Shown: positions 52,782 to 61,281, counted from the first letter of the stretch. The stretch is DNA of 64,000 nucleotides from Caulobacter sp. (GCA_016125585.1 WGLL01000007.1:186001-250000); one strand, 5' to 3'. Notes: generated from the letters alone by a model not told the origin. Made by a program: numbers and translations.

Positions 52782-52821
52782 GCCGGGCGGGACCCTCAAC
52801 GGGGACCGCCCGGCAGACTTT
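52782..52821 (+). terminator. hairpin after first flagellin
   Basis: GCCGGGCGG (52782-52790) pairs with CCGCCCGGC (52806-52814); an inner CCC/GGG helps. A partly T-rich ACTTTCCTG follows. It lies between the flagellin stop and the convergent cytochrome gene. Confidence 0.65.
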
Positions 52822-52839
52822 CCTGACGACCCGCCCCGT

Positions 52840-53259
52840 TCAGGGGTTTTGCGGTTTCTCTTGCGGCTCGAGGCTTTTCAGATAGCCGACCAGCGCCGCC
52901 ACTTCTTCCGGCTCATAGACCCAGACCGGCATCGGCCCGTGGCCCACGACGATCCCCTCGGCCAGGGCCTCTGACAGATCCTCAATCTCAAATTGCCTGT
53001 AGAGGTCGCGGAATCGCGGCGCCTCGCGCAGAGGGCTGTCGCCGAAGCTCCCGATCGCATGACAGGACGAGCAATCGCGAATGGCGATGGCCTTGCCCAG
53101 CTCCAGCTGGGCCGGGGCGATCTTCGCCCCGGCCTCCGGCGCCTGGCCCATGGCCGACGCGCTCGAAGCCAGCAGCAGGACCGCAACGGCGCCCCCGGCG
53201 TGGGCCAGGCGGGTCAGGGCGAAGCGCGCCCCCGCAGTCTGTCGATCGGCTCGGTCCAT
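52840..53259 (-). CDS. small c-type cytochrome
   Basis: 139 residues. A signal region (GGAVAVLLLASSASAMG) precedes a single haem site CSSCH near residue 63 and a distal methionine in GPMPVW near 108. The PEEVAALVGYLKSL ending is typical of class I cytochrome c. It carries electrons in the periplasm. It lies opposite in direction within the flagellin cluster and has no evident flagellar role. Confidence 0.92.
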   Translation of the reverse strand: MDRADRQTAGARFALTRLAHAGGAVAVLLLASSASAMGQAPEAGAKIAPAQLELGKAIAIRDCSSCHAIGSFGDSPLREAPRFRDLYRQFEIEDLSEALAEGIVVGHGPMPVWVYEPEEVAALVGYLKSLEPQEKPQNP

Positions 53260-53376
53260 GGGGTCTACTCCTGCAATGCTCCAGTTTCCGCTGCGTCGCC
53301 GCCGCCGCCTTGACCCAGATCAAGTCGCGATCGCGGCGCTTCGGCGGCCCCGGTACAGTTCTTGCCGGGCGCCGGT

Positions 53377-53423
53377 CGGCAAAAATTGCCGGAGGGGCCG
53401 TTCAGGCGGCAGATTTTGCCGGG
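53377..53423. promoter_or_regulatory. two ftr-like (FlbD) palindromes upstream of second flagellin
   Basis: CGGCAAAAATTGCCGG (53377-53392) is a near-perfect palindrome, and CGGCAGATTTTGCCGGG (53407-53423) a second copy; their centres are about 30 bp (three helical turns) apart. Both lie about 75-120 bp upstream of the sigma54 promoter at 53496, the distance at which ftr elements bind FlbD in Caulobacter. Confidence 0.8.
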
Positions 53424-53495
53424 CGGGACCATGCCTAACAGACCTATAATGTAACAATATCAATATGTTGTGGCGCATGCCCATGTGGGCCGATG

Positions 53496-53511
53496 TGGCC
53501 CGGCCCTTGCT
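53496..53511 (+). promoter_or_regulatory. sigma54 promoter of second flagellin
   Basis: TGGCCCGGCCCTTGCT has GG and GC at the required spacing and one mismatch to TGGCACG-N4-TTGCT. The predicted start is near 53522, giving a leader of about 60 nt. Confidence 0.9.
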
Positions 53512-53522
53512 TCCCCAGGACT

Positions 53523-53552
53523 GAGCAAAATGCTCCCGGCTGTCAAAATGAC
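53523..53552 (+). promoter_or_regulatory. two AAAAT-loop hairpins in second flagellin leader
   Basis: GAGC-AAAAT-GCTC (53523-53535) and GTC-AAAAT-GAC (53542-53552) lie in the predicted 5' leader. Stems are short but the loop sequence is identical to the hairpin in the first flagellin leader, suggesting a shared recognition element for a regulator such as FlbT. Confidence 0.55.
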
Positions 53553-53581
53553 GTCGGACACCTTGAATAGGGAATATCGTC

Positions 53582-54412
53582 ATGGCGCTGAACAGCGTTA
53601 ACACGAACACTGGGGCTATGGTTGCCCTGCAGAACCTGAACTCCACCAACATGGAGCTGCAACAGGTTCAAAATCGCATCAACACCGGCAAGCGCGTTTC
53701 GTCCGCCAAGGACAACGGCGCCATCTGGGCCATCGCCCAGGGCCAGATCGCGACCTCCAACTCTCTGAACGCCGTCAAGGATTCGCTGCAACGCGGCATC
53801 TCCGTGGTGGACGTCGCCATCGCCGGCGGCGAGTCGGTCAACGACCTGCTCACCCAGATGAAGGAAAAGGCCCTGGCGGCCGCCGATACCTCGCTCGACA
53901 CCGCCAGCCGCACCGCCCTGAATGAAGACTTCAAGGCGCTGCGCGATCAGATCGGCAAGGCGGTTTCCAACGCCGACTTCAACGGCGCCAACATGATCAA
54001 GGCCAGCGGCACCACCATCGCCGCCCTGGCCAACGCCGACGGCTCCTCGAAGCTGACGGTCGCGGCTCAGTCCCTGGCCCTCGGCGGTTCCAACGTGACG
54101 GTGACGGCGACCACGTCGTTCTCCACCGCCACCACGGCCGCCGCGGCTCTGGCTCTGGTCACCGCTTCGATCACCAACACCGGCGCGGCCCTGGCCAAGC
54201 TCGGCACGGGTTCGAAGTCGCTGGAAACGCACCTCAGCTTCATCGGCAAGCTGCAGGACAGCCTGGACGCCGGCGTGGGCAACCTCGTCGACGCCGACCT
54301 GGCCAAGGAATCCGCGAAACTGCAGGCCCTGCAAACCAAGCAACAGCTCGGCGTGCAGGCTCTGTCGATCGCCAACTCCTCGGCTTCGTCGCTGCTGGGC
54401 CTGTTCCGCTAA
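53582..54412 (+). CDS. flagellin (copy 2)
   Basis: 276 residues, close to copy 1 along its length ([85 protein letters not shown]). The central Thr/Ser-rich stretch ([19 protein letters not shown]) is the likely glycosylated surface. It has the strongest promoter signals of the three (ftr pair and sigma54), suggesting it is the major filament protein. AGGGAA precedes the ATG. Confidence 0.96.
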   Translation: MALNSVNTNTGAMVALQNLNSTNMELQQVQNRINTGKRVSSAKDNGAIWAIAQGQIATSNSLNAVKDSLQRGISVVDVAIAGGESVNDLLTQMKEKALAAADTSLDTASRTALNEDFKALRDQIGKAVSNADFNGANMIKASGTTIAALANADGSSKLTVAAQSLALGGSNVTVTATTSFSTATTAAAALALVTASITNTGAALAKLGTGSKSLETHLSFIGKLQDSLDAGVGNLVDADLAKESAKLQALQTKQQLGVQALSIANSSASSLLGLFR

Positions 54413-54426
54413 CGGCTCCATGAGCG

Positions 54427-54452
54427 GGGGCGGGCGCGTGAGCGTCCGCCCC
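54427..54452 (+). terminator. hairpin after second flagellin
   Basis: GGGGCGGGCGC and GCGTCCGCCCC form an 11-bp stem (one G-U) around GTGA, 14 nt past the stop. There is no T-run, so flaG may be partly reached by read-through. Confidence 0.5.
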
Positions 54453-54537
54453 TCATCATGCGCGTTCGCCCGGCACGAGACCCCCGGGCGCTTTGGCAGG
54501 AGACGCCGCGCAGAAATGGCGCGGCGATTTGGGAGAC

Positions 54538-54840
54538 ATGACCAACAACATAAGTCCGATCCGCGCTGTCCCAGAGCCCGTCGTGGCGCCCGTCGCCATC
54601 GGCGCGGTGATTGACCGTCCCGTAGAGCCCCCGGCCGAGATCCCGGGCGCCGGTCCGAGAGGCCAGACCGCCGATCTGCGGTTGGTGATCGAGGAAGACG
54701 AGGACACCGGCGCCTTTGTCTACAAGACCCTCGACCGGCGCACCGGCGAGGTCGTACAGCAACTGCCCAGGGAAAGCGTCCTCAAGGCCATGGCCTCGGA
54801 CAGCTACAGCCCTGGCCTGGTGGTCGACACGCGGGACTAG
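54538..54840 (+). CDS. flaG: FlaG-family flagellar protein
   Basis: 100 residues from ATG 54538 (GGGAGAC upstream). LRLVIEEDEDTGAFVYKTLDRRTGEVVQQLPRESVLKA is the FlaG domain; the first half is proline-rich. FlaG influences filament length in other bacteria, and in Caulobacter the flaG gene lies in the flagellin region. Situated between flagellins 2 and 3. Confidence 0.88.
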   Translation: MTNNISPIRAVPEPVVAPVAIGAVIDRPVEPPAEIPGAGPRGQTADLRLVIEEDEDTGAFVYKTLDRRTGEVVQQLPRESVLKAMASDSYSPGLVVDTRD

Positions 54841-54923
54841 ACCGCGCCCTGGGCCATCAAGGCCAACGACACCCGCAACCGACGTCGCCCCGTGCGACGG
54901 CGGCGGTCATGGTTTCCTGCCTG

Positions 54924-54931
54924 TTAACCAT
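54924..54931 (+). promoter_or_regulatory. CtrA-like half-site upstream of third flagellin
   Basis: TTAACCAT within GTTAACCATA, 91 bp before the ATG. No TGGC-N-TTGC sigma54 element could be found in the 180 bp before this flagellin, so this is the best candidate control site. Confidence 0.45.
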
Positions 54932-55021
54932 ACGCACACCATCCCTCCGCTAGCCTGACCGTGAACAGGCGGCCGAATCGGCGACCGCCAGCGCCGGACG
55001 GCGCACCTGCGGAGACGGTCC

Positions 55022-55858
55022 ATGACCATCGGCGTGCACACCAATCAGTCTGCCCTGATTGCGCTTCAGAACCTCAACAAGACCAACGACAATCTGGACA
55101 GCGTCCAGGGCCGGATCAGCACCGGCCTGAAGGTGCAGGGCGCCAAGGATAATGCTTCGGTCTGGGGCATCGCCCAGGCCCAGCGTGCCGATGTCGGCGC
55201 CCTGTCGGCGGTCAAGATGAGCCTGGACCGCGCCACCTCGATCTCGGATGTGGCCCTGACCGCCGGGGAGTCGGTTTCAGACCTGCTCAACACCCTGAAG
55301 GAAAAGGTCGTCGCGGCGATGGACCCGTCGCTGGACACGGTGTCGCGCACGGCGCTGGACGCCGACTTCAAGGCGACGCTGAAGCAGATCACCCAGGCCC
55401 TGACCAACGCCAACTTCGACGGCGCCAATCTGCTGGACGGCACCCTGACCAGCAATATCCGCTTCCTGGCCAATGCCGACGCCAACGCCTACATCACCCT
55501 GTCGGTGAAGAATATGTCGCTGGGCGGGGGCCTCATCACCATCGCCTCCACCGCCTCGATCACCACCGCGACGCTCGCGACCAGCATCCTGGCCCAGCTC
55601 AACAGCTCGATCAGCAACGTCAACCAGGCGCTTGGCGACCTGGGCGCGCAGTCGAAGCAGATCGAGGCCCACAACAGCTTCATCTCCAAGCTGACCGACG
55701 TCCTCAACAGCGGCATCGGCAACCTCGTTGACGCCGACCTGGCCAAGGAAAGCGCGCGCTTGCAGGCCCTGCAGGTTCAGCAGCAGCTCGGCGCCCAGGC
55801 CCTGTCGATCGCCAACCAGGCCCCGCAGATCGTGCTGTCCCTGTTCCGGGGCGGCTAA
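55022..55858 (+). CDS. flagellin (copy 3, divergent)
   Basis: 278 residues. Ends are flagellin-like ([84 protein letters not shown]), but it differs from copies 1 and 2 throughout, including [39 protein letters not shown]. It may be a minor flagellin at a different position in the filament, as in Caulobacter. Promoter differs (see the CtrA-like site). CGGAGACGG upstream. Confidence 0.95.
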   Translation: MTIGVHTNQSALIALQNLNKTNDNLDSVQGRISTGLKVQGAKDNASVWGIAQAQRADVGALSAVKMSLDRATSISDVALTAGESVSDLLNTLKEKVVAAMDPSLDTVSRTALDADFKATLKQITQALTNANFDGANLLDGTLTSNIRFLANADANAYITLSVKNMSLGGGLITIASTASITTATLATSILAQLNSSISNVNQALGDLGAQSKQIEAHNSFISKLTDVLNSGIGNLVDADLAKESARLQALQVQQQLGAQALSIANQAPQIVLSLFRGG

Positions 55859-55957
55859 GCGTGTTCCGATTGGTGGGAGCCGGTAATCGGACCAAACACG
55901 CGACAATCAGGACTCTGGAGCAGCGCGGTTTGAGTCCATCAAATCGCGCCCTGCTCT
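55859..55957. repeat. composite double-palindrome after third flagellin
   Basis: The first stem pairs GCGTGTTCCGATT (55859-55871) with AATCGGACCAAACACGC (ending about 55902). The second pairs GAGCAGCGCGGTTTGA (from about 55918) with TCAAATCGCGCCCTGCTC (ending about 55956), with a small bulge. The whole, about 99 bp, is non-coding and lies between the flagellin stop and the next gene. Could be a terminator region or a small mobile palindrome. Confidence 0.7.
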
Positions 55958-55973
55958 AGTCGCGGCTGTCGGC

Positions 55974-56528
55974 ATGATCGACCTTCGCGATCTGGAGCCC
56001 GGCGACGAGGAGCAGCTCTACCGCTGGCGACTGGAGCCGGAGGTTGAGCGCTGGATGTCGGACGCCGCCGTCCCTGATCGCGGCGCGCACCAGCGCTGGT
56101 TCGTGGATCTGCTGGCCGGAGACGATGGCCGTGGCTGGATGATCACGCGCGGCGACGCGCCGGCCGGCCTGTTGACCCTCACCGGGCTTGCCAGCCATCA
56201 CCGCCGCGGCTCCTGGAACTGGTTTGTCGGCGACGCCGCCTCCCGGGGGCGGGGCGTCGGCCGGGCCGCCCAGGCGCTGGGCCTGGACAAGGCCTTTCTC
56301 GATCTGGGCCTGGACAAGGTCTGGGCCGAGGTCATGGCCGACAACGACGGCGCAATGAAGCTGCAGGCCGCCGCCGGCTTCATGCGCGAGGGCTATCTGC
56401 GCGAGCATGTGCTCAAGAACGGCGAGCGGCGCGACGTGGTGCTGTTGGGCATCCTCGCCCGCGACTGGGCGTCGCGTCGCGACAAGATCAGGGCGGAGCT
56501 GGCCGAGGCGCGGCTGATCGCGGCTTAA
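55974..56528 (+). CDS. GNAT acetyltransferase, second PseH/FlmH-like
   Basis: 184 residues. LRDLEPGDEEQLYRWRLEPEVERWMSD at the N-terminus, acetyl-CoA loop ASRGRGVGRAAQAL, then MADNDGAMKLQAAAGFMREGYLREHVLKNGERRDVVLLGILARDW. The RWRxxPEVxRWM start parallels PseH. In Caulobacter an acetyltransferase gene (flmH) lies near flaEY; by position this one is the stronger FlmH candidate. Two genes of this type lie within 5.5 kb. Confidence 0.75.
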   Translation: MIDLRDLEPGDEEQLYRWRLEPEVERWMSDAAVPDRGAHQRWFVDLLAGDDGRGWMITRGDAPAGLLTLTGLASHHRRGSWNWFVGDAASRGRGVGRAAQALGLDKAFLDLGLDKVWAEVMADNDGAMKLQAAAGFMREGYLREHVLKNGERRDVVLLGILARDWASRRDKIRAELAEARLIAA

Positions 56529-56594
56529 CACCCTGTAAGCGCCGTTGAGCGATACTCGGCGCGAAGACGTGCGTCCGTGCGTCGGGAACAGCTC

Positions 56595-59330
56595 GTGATC
56601 ACCTTCGATACCTCAGTCTTGCTGGGCTATTACCAGGCGCGAACCGGTCAGACCTCGAGTCTGTCCACCGGCTCCACGGGCTCGTACAAAACCAAATACG
56701 CCCCGACCGCGCCCTGGGCGACCAGCTCCGAGGCGCCGCGCGCGTCGGCCCTGGTGGAGTCGGTGATGCAGGGCCGCCGGTTCATCGACGAGAACGCCGC
56801 CACCCTCGATCTGGCCGGTTCCAGCGACGACTACAAGAAGCTGTTCGCCCTGTTCCAGGGGCTCAACGCCCTGACCGGCCTGGCTGAACGGATGAGCGTT
56901 CGCGGCGTCAGCGACACCGAAAAGAGCAAGATCCAGAAGCTGTTCACCAAGGGTCTGACCGAGACCACCGCCTATGCCGACAGCCTCAAGCTGGCGCAGG
57001 TCCGGCTGACCCGCGGCGAGGCCATGCTGTCGGACAAGACCTCCGTCGGGGTGCCCCGGGCCAGTTACACCTACACCACCGGCGTGGTTCACACCGGGAC
57101 AGCCAACGACGCGGTGGACGCCTTCGCCGGGGCGGCCGCCTTCACCATCGACGTCAAGAAGCTCAACACCACCCAGACCATCAGTATCGACCTGTCCGAA
57201 ATGGGCTCGACCACCCGCTCGATGAGCAATGTGGCGGCCTTCATCAACGACAAGCTGTCGGCCGCCGGGGTGGCCACAAAGTTCCAGCTCAGCCGCACGC
57301 CCGGCGAGGTCAAGACGACCAAGACCGGCGGCACCACCGTCACCCTGCCGGCCGAGCCGGACAAATACGCCTTCAAGATCGTCGGCGATTCCTCGGAGAA
57401 GGTCACCTTCTCGGCCGCCACGGCGACGCCTGCGGTCTATGTCTCGACCACCGCCGGCAACCCCGATCCCGACAAGGACAAGACCACCAAGGATGCGGTC
57501 TATGTCAGCGGCCTGATCAAGACCGCCGCGGCCTCGACGCCCGGCGAGGTCGGCTCGCGGGTGTTCTCCAACGGCCTGGAGAAGACCGTTGCCGGCGTGC
57601 GGGACAGCCAGGTGGGGCCGGACGGCTCGCTCTACATGCTGGCGGAGGTGTCGGGCGACATCGACGGCAAGGCGATCAAGGGCGAGGGCGACGTGGCCCT
57701 GCTGAAATACGACTCCCAGGGACAGCTGATCTACGCCCGCACCATGGGGGCGGTCGGCGACATGAAGGCCAACGCCCTGGCGGTCTCAGCGGACGGTCAG
57801 GTGGCAATTGCCGGATCGATTACCGGCCAGCTTGAAGGAACCACCAACGGGCCGATCAATTCCGGCCCGACGTCCAGCCTGAGCGACAGCTTCGTCACCC
57901 TGTTCAATGCCAAGGGCGAGGAGCAGTGGACCAGCCGGCGCGGCGCCCTGCAGGACGACCAGGCCACCGCCGTGGCCTTCGGCGCCGACGGGACGGTCTA
58001 TGTCGGCGGCAAGACCAAATCCTCGATGCCCGGCGCCTCGGGCCTGGGGGGCTGGGACGGCTACCTGACCGCCTTCAGCACCGATGCCCTGGGCAAGCCC
58101 AAGACCCTGTTCACCCAGCAGCTGGGCGGGGCCGGAAACGATGAGGTCAAGGGGCTGGTCGTCGACGGCTCACAGGTCATTGTCGCCGGCATGGAAGACA
58201 AGCATGGCGTTCTGCGCAGCTTCGACGTCACCGGCGGAACCGCGGTCGCCGTCGCCACGCGCGACCTTGGCGACCTGCTGGGCGGAACCGTCGCCGGCAT
58301 CAGGCTGGAGGGCGGCCAGCTCTATATCGGCGGATCGACCCGCAACGACTCCCTGGCCCTCGGCGCGGCCGCCACCGCCTACGCCGGCGGCATGGACGCC
58401 TTTGCCGGACGGCTGTCGACGGACCTGTCGAGCACCGCCCAGGACGCCCTCAGCTATTATGGCGGAACCGGCGACGACACCGTCACCGGCATGTCGGTCG
58501 CCAACGGCAAGGTCTGGCTGACCGGCCTCGCCGGCGCGTCCATGCCTGACGGTTCCGAGCCCATCGCCAGCCAGGACGGCTACATCGTCGAGCTCGACCC
58601 GGCGACCGGCGCGGCCGGATCGGCGCAGAGGATCACCGGCAAGGACGGCTACGTCACCCCGACCTCCATCGCCGTCGACGCCACCGGCGCCTCGGTGCTG
58701 GACGCCTTTGGCCTGCCCAGGGGATCGCTCGAATACACCGACTCCGCGCTGATCACCGCCGCCACCTCGGCGCGGCCGGGCGACCAGTTCCAGATCCGCA
58801 CCCGCGAGGGCGGCGCCCTGGCCACCATCACCCTGTCGGCCAATGACACCCTCGAGACTCTGGCGGCCAAGGTCCGGCGGGCCGGCGGCTATCGCGCCAA
58901 GGTCGAGGTGGTCAGCGACGGGGAATTCCGGCGGCTCAAGATCACCCCGACCAACGCCAACGCCCAGGTCGAGATCCTGCCCGGCAAGAACGGCCGGAAC
59001 CTGCTGGAATCGGTCGGCCTTACCGAGGGCGTGGTGCGTCAGACCAAGGTGGTCGACGGCCGCACTGTCTCGGCCAGCGGCGGCGGCAACGTCTACGGTC
59101 TGGGCTTGGCCAACGACATCAATCTCGCCACCGAGGATTCGACCCGCGCGGCCCTGCTGGTGCTGTCAAAGGCGATGAGCTCGATCCGCACCGCCTACAA
59201 GGACCTGGAAAACGCCTCCAAGCCGGCGTCGGTCAAGGCGGCGGCCGCGGCCAGCGGCCCGGTCCCCAGCTATCTGACCGACCAGATCGCCAACTATACG
59301 GCCGCGCTCAACCGCCTGACCGGCGGGTGA
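56595..59330 (+). CDS. FlaEY-like filament accessory protein
   Basis: 911 residues from GTG 56595 (GGGAA upstream; GTG 56577 also possible). No signal peptide, as for flagellar export substrates. Residues about 170-260 and 705-790 resemble FliD-type hook-associated modules (FTIDVKKLNTTQTISIDLSEM; FQIRTREGGALATITLSANDTLETLAAKVRRA). Between them are SBBP-like propeller repeats (AVAFGADGTVYVGGKTKSS, GGAGNDEVKGLVVDGSQVIVAG, YYGGTGDDTVTGMSVANGKVWLTG). The end is flagellin-like helix. It matches my recollection of Caulobacter FlaEY by size and position. Confidence 0.8.
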   Translation: MITFDTSVLLGYYQARTGQTSSLSTGSTGSYKTKYAPTAPWATSSEAPRASALVESVMQGRRFIDENAATLDLAGSSDDYKKLFALFQGLNALTGLAERMSVRGVSDTEKSKIQKLFTKGLTETTAYADSLKLAQVRLTRGEAMLSDKTSVGVPRASYTYTTGVVHTGTANDAVDAFAGAAAFTIDVKKLNTTQTISIDLSEMGSTTRSMSNVAAFINDKLSAAGVATKFQLSRTPGEVKTTKTGGTTVTLPAEPDKYAFKIVGDSSEKVTFSAATATPAVYVSTTAGNPDPDKDKTTKDAVYVSGLIKTAAASTPGEVGSRVFSNGLEKTVAGVRDSQVGPDGSLYMLAEVSGDIDGKAIKGEGDVALLKYDSQGQLIYARTMGAVGDMKANALAVSADGQVAIAGSITGQLEGTTNGPINSGPTSSLSDSFVTLFNAKGEEQWTSRRGALQDDQATAVAFGADGTVYVGGKTKSSMPGASGLGGWDGYLTAFSTDALGKPKTLFTQQLGGAGNDEVKGLVVDGSQVIVAGMEDKHGVLRSFDVTGGTAVAVATRDLGDLLGGTVAGIRLEGGQLYIGGSTRNDSLALGAAATAYAGGMDAFAGRLSTDLSSTAQDALSYYGGTGDDTVTGMSVANGKVWLTGLAGASMPDGSEPIASQDGYIVELDPATGAAGSAQRITGKDGYVTPTSIAVDATGASVLDAFGLPRGSLEYTDSALITAATSARPGDQFQIRTREGGALATITLSANDTLETLAAKVRRAGGYRAKVEVVSDGEFRRLKITPTNANAQVEILPGKNGRNLLESVGLTEGVVRQTKVVDGRTVSASGGGNVYGLGLANDINLATEDSTRAALLVLSKAMSSIRTAYKDLENASKPASVKAAAAASGPVPSYLTDQIANYTAALNRLTGG

Positions 59331-59393
59331 CGAGACCAGCTTCCCGACCGCTGGCGCTTGAAAGCGTCGCAATGTCGCGCTAGCGCTGAAATC

Positions 59394-60098
59394 ATGGAAT
59401 TTCTCAAGGATCGCCGCGTCGTTCTGGGCCTGGGCGCCCTGATCGCCATCGTGCTGGGGGCGCTGATCGCCGTGGCCATCGCCGGCGGCTCAAAGAAACC
59501 TGACGGCCCGCCGCCGGCGTCGCAGGGCGGCCTGGTCGTCGAACAGGGTCGTGACGACGACACCAAGCTTGATCCGGCGCGGCCGATCCGCTGCTTCGTC
59601 GAGGGCCAGTTCGCCGGCGAGGTCACCCTGACCGAATGCGCCAGGCGCAACGGCGTGGCCACCGGCGCCCTGGATGTCGGCGTCGATGAGACCGGCGCCC
59701 TGTCGGCCTCGGGACAGACCGGCGCCATCGTCGCGCCCCTGCCGCCGACCGAGGTGCAGACCGCGCCGCCGCATCCGGCCCCGGCCCCCGCGCCTCAGCC
59801 ACAAGGCCCGGCGAGCACCCCGCCGACCCCGGCGGCCACGCCGGTCGTCGATGGCGGCGCCTGCTGGCGCTACGCCGACGCCACCTGGAGCAAGGTCGCC
59901 GATGGTCTCAGCCTGAACGCCTGCGTCCAGCGCCTCTACGCCGGCCAGTGCGAGCGCTCGGGCCGGGCCAGCTATGGCCGGTGGGGACAGCAGACCCTGC
60001 GGCTGGTGCCCGGCAAGGTCGAGATTTCCGACGACAACCGCCGTTTCCGCACCCTCGCCAGGCAGAACCGCAAATGCGTCATCGAGCCGGTGACTTGA
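59394..60098 (+). CDS. hypothetical single-pass membrane protein
   Basis: 234 residues from ATG 59394. One helix near 10-32 (VLGLGALIAIVLGALIAVAIAGG), then an acidic linker, a proline-rich segment (PHPAPAPAPQPQGPASTPPTP) and a C-terminal domain with four cysteines (GGACWRYADATWSKVADGLSLNACVQRLYAGQC...RKC), which probably form disulfides in the periplasm. No family recognised. Might be linked to the flagellar locus upstream by proximity only. Confidence 0.7.
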   Translation: MEFLKDRRVVLGLGALIAIVLGALIAVAIAGGSKKPDGPPPASQGGLVVEQGRDDDTKLDPARPIRCFVEGQFAGEVTLTECARRNGVATGALDVGVDETGALSASGQTGAIVAPLPPTEVQTAPPHPAPAPAPQPQGPASTPPTPAATPVVDGGACWRYADATWSKVADGLSLNACVQRLYAGQCERSGRASYGRWGQQTLRLVPGKVEISDDNRRFRTLARQNRKCVIEPVT

Positions 60099-60130
60099 GC
60101 CCGACCGCGCGGGGGATGTAGGGTCGCACC

Positions 60131-60508
60131 ATGATCAAGCTTCTGCCGCTGTTCGCCGCCGGTCTCGCCCTGTCGCTGGCGGCCTGCGAAAAGGTTCCTG
60201 AAGCGCCCTATGACCGGGGAGTCTGCTTCCACGCCGTGCCGGAGGCGGGCAACACCTTCCGCTTCAACCCGGTGAAGAAGAACGTCGCCTCGGTCGAATA
60301 CTGCGCCGCCGAACTGGAAGGCATGCGCCTGCGCTTCCTGGGCATGGGCAGCCAGAACCGCGAGATCGTCGGCGCCTACCAGGGCAGTTTCCTGATCCTC
60401 AACGAGGCCGGAATCTTCCGTCGCGCCAAATGGAACGGCACGCAGTATCTGCTGCTGGTCCGGGTCAACGGCAAGCTGGCCCAGCCCGGCGCGGTGCCCG
60501 ACTACTGA
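60131..60508 (+). CDS. hypothetical lipoprotein
   Basis: 125 residues. Signal ends LSLAAC (Cys20), a good lipobox. Two further cysteines occur in GVCFHAV and EYCAAEL. The remainder predicts a small beta domain (GAYQGSFLILNEAGIFRRAKWNGTQYLLLVRVNGKL). Unknown function; envelope-anchored. It lies 32 nt after the preceding gene in the same direction. Confidence 0.78.
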   Translation: MIKLLPLFAAGLALSLAACEKVPEAPYDRGVCFHAVPEAGNTFRFNPVKKNVASVEYCAAELEGMRLRFLGMGSQNREIVGAYQGSFLILNEAGIFRRAKWNGTQYLLLVRVNGKLAQPGAVPDY

Positions 60509-60560
60509 TCACACGGCCTTCAGCGCCGAATCTTGCTGTGGACGGTTTGCCGAAGGCCGT

Positions 60561-60575
60561 GAACAAATCATAAAC
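60561..60575 (+). promoter_or_regulatory. candidate LexA (SOS) box upstream of ssb
   Basis: GAAC-N7-AAAC differs at one base from the alphaproteobacterial LexA consensus GAAC-N7-GAAC (equal to GTTC-N7-GTTC read on the other strand). It lies 86 bp before the ssb ATG in an A+T-rich patch. Confidence 0.4.
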
Positions 60576-60660
60576 ATTAAGCTTGCGCGGTTTTGGCGCC
60601 GGCCTTAGGGTCCGCCGCAGATGCCGGCGCGGATGGTCGCCGGGCGAGATGGAGAGTCCC

Positions 60661-61152
60661 ATGGCGGGCAGCGTCAACAAGGTCATTCTGGTGGGCAACC
60701 TGGGCAAGGACCCGGAAATCCGCACCCTCAATTCCGGCGACCGGGTCGCCAATCTGTCGATCGCCACCTCGGAGACCTGGCGCGACCGCACCAGCGGCGA
60801 GCGCAAGGAAAAGACCGAGTGGCACCGGGTGGTCATCTTCAACGACAACATCGTCAAGGTGGCCGAGCAGTATCTGAAGAAGGGCTCGACGGTTTACGTC
60901 GAGGGCTCGCTGCAGACCCGCAAGTGGACCGATCAGCAGGGCGTGGAGAAATACTCCACCGAGATCGTGCTGCAGAAGTTCCGCGGCGAACTGACCATGC
61001 TGGGCGGCCGTGGCGACGGCGGCGGCGACCGTGACAGCGACTACGGCGGCGGCCAGAGCAGCGGCGGCGGCTTCGGCGGCGGTCAGCGCAGCCAGCCCTC
61101 CGGCCCGCGCGAGGACTTCAGCGCCGACCTCGACGACGAAATCCCCTTCTAG
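60661..61152 (+). CDS. ssb: single-stranded DNA-binding protein
   Basis: 163 residues from ATG 60661 (GGAGAG upstream). OB fold 1-110: [74 protein letters not shown]. It is followed by a glycine-rich linker and the interaction tip DDEIPF. It coats ssDNA and recruits repair and replication proteins. Confidence 0.97.
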   Translation: MAGSVNKVILVGNLGKDPEIRTLNSGDRVANLSIATSETWRDRTSGERKEKTEWHRVVIFNDNIVKVAEQYLKKGSTVYVEGSLQTRKWTDQQGVEKYSTEIVLQKFRGELTMLGGRGDGGGDRDSDYGGGQSSGGGFGGGQRSQPSGPREDFSADLDDEIPF

Positions 61153-61281
61153 ACCCGGACGGCGTCCGGCCCGGCGCGCCGGGCCGGTCCCTGGTCCCCG
61201 GCAGGACGTCCGGCGGACCGTCGTGGCGTGGTTGTCATCGGTCTCTCCCTGCCCGGGGAGGGCGGCATCTGGACGTAAACC

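Noticed and set aside
54493..54537. Upstream start for FlaG
   Set aside because: ATG 54538 has GGGAGAC directly upstream, and the extra 15 residues are not FlaG-like.
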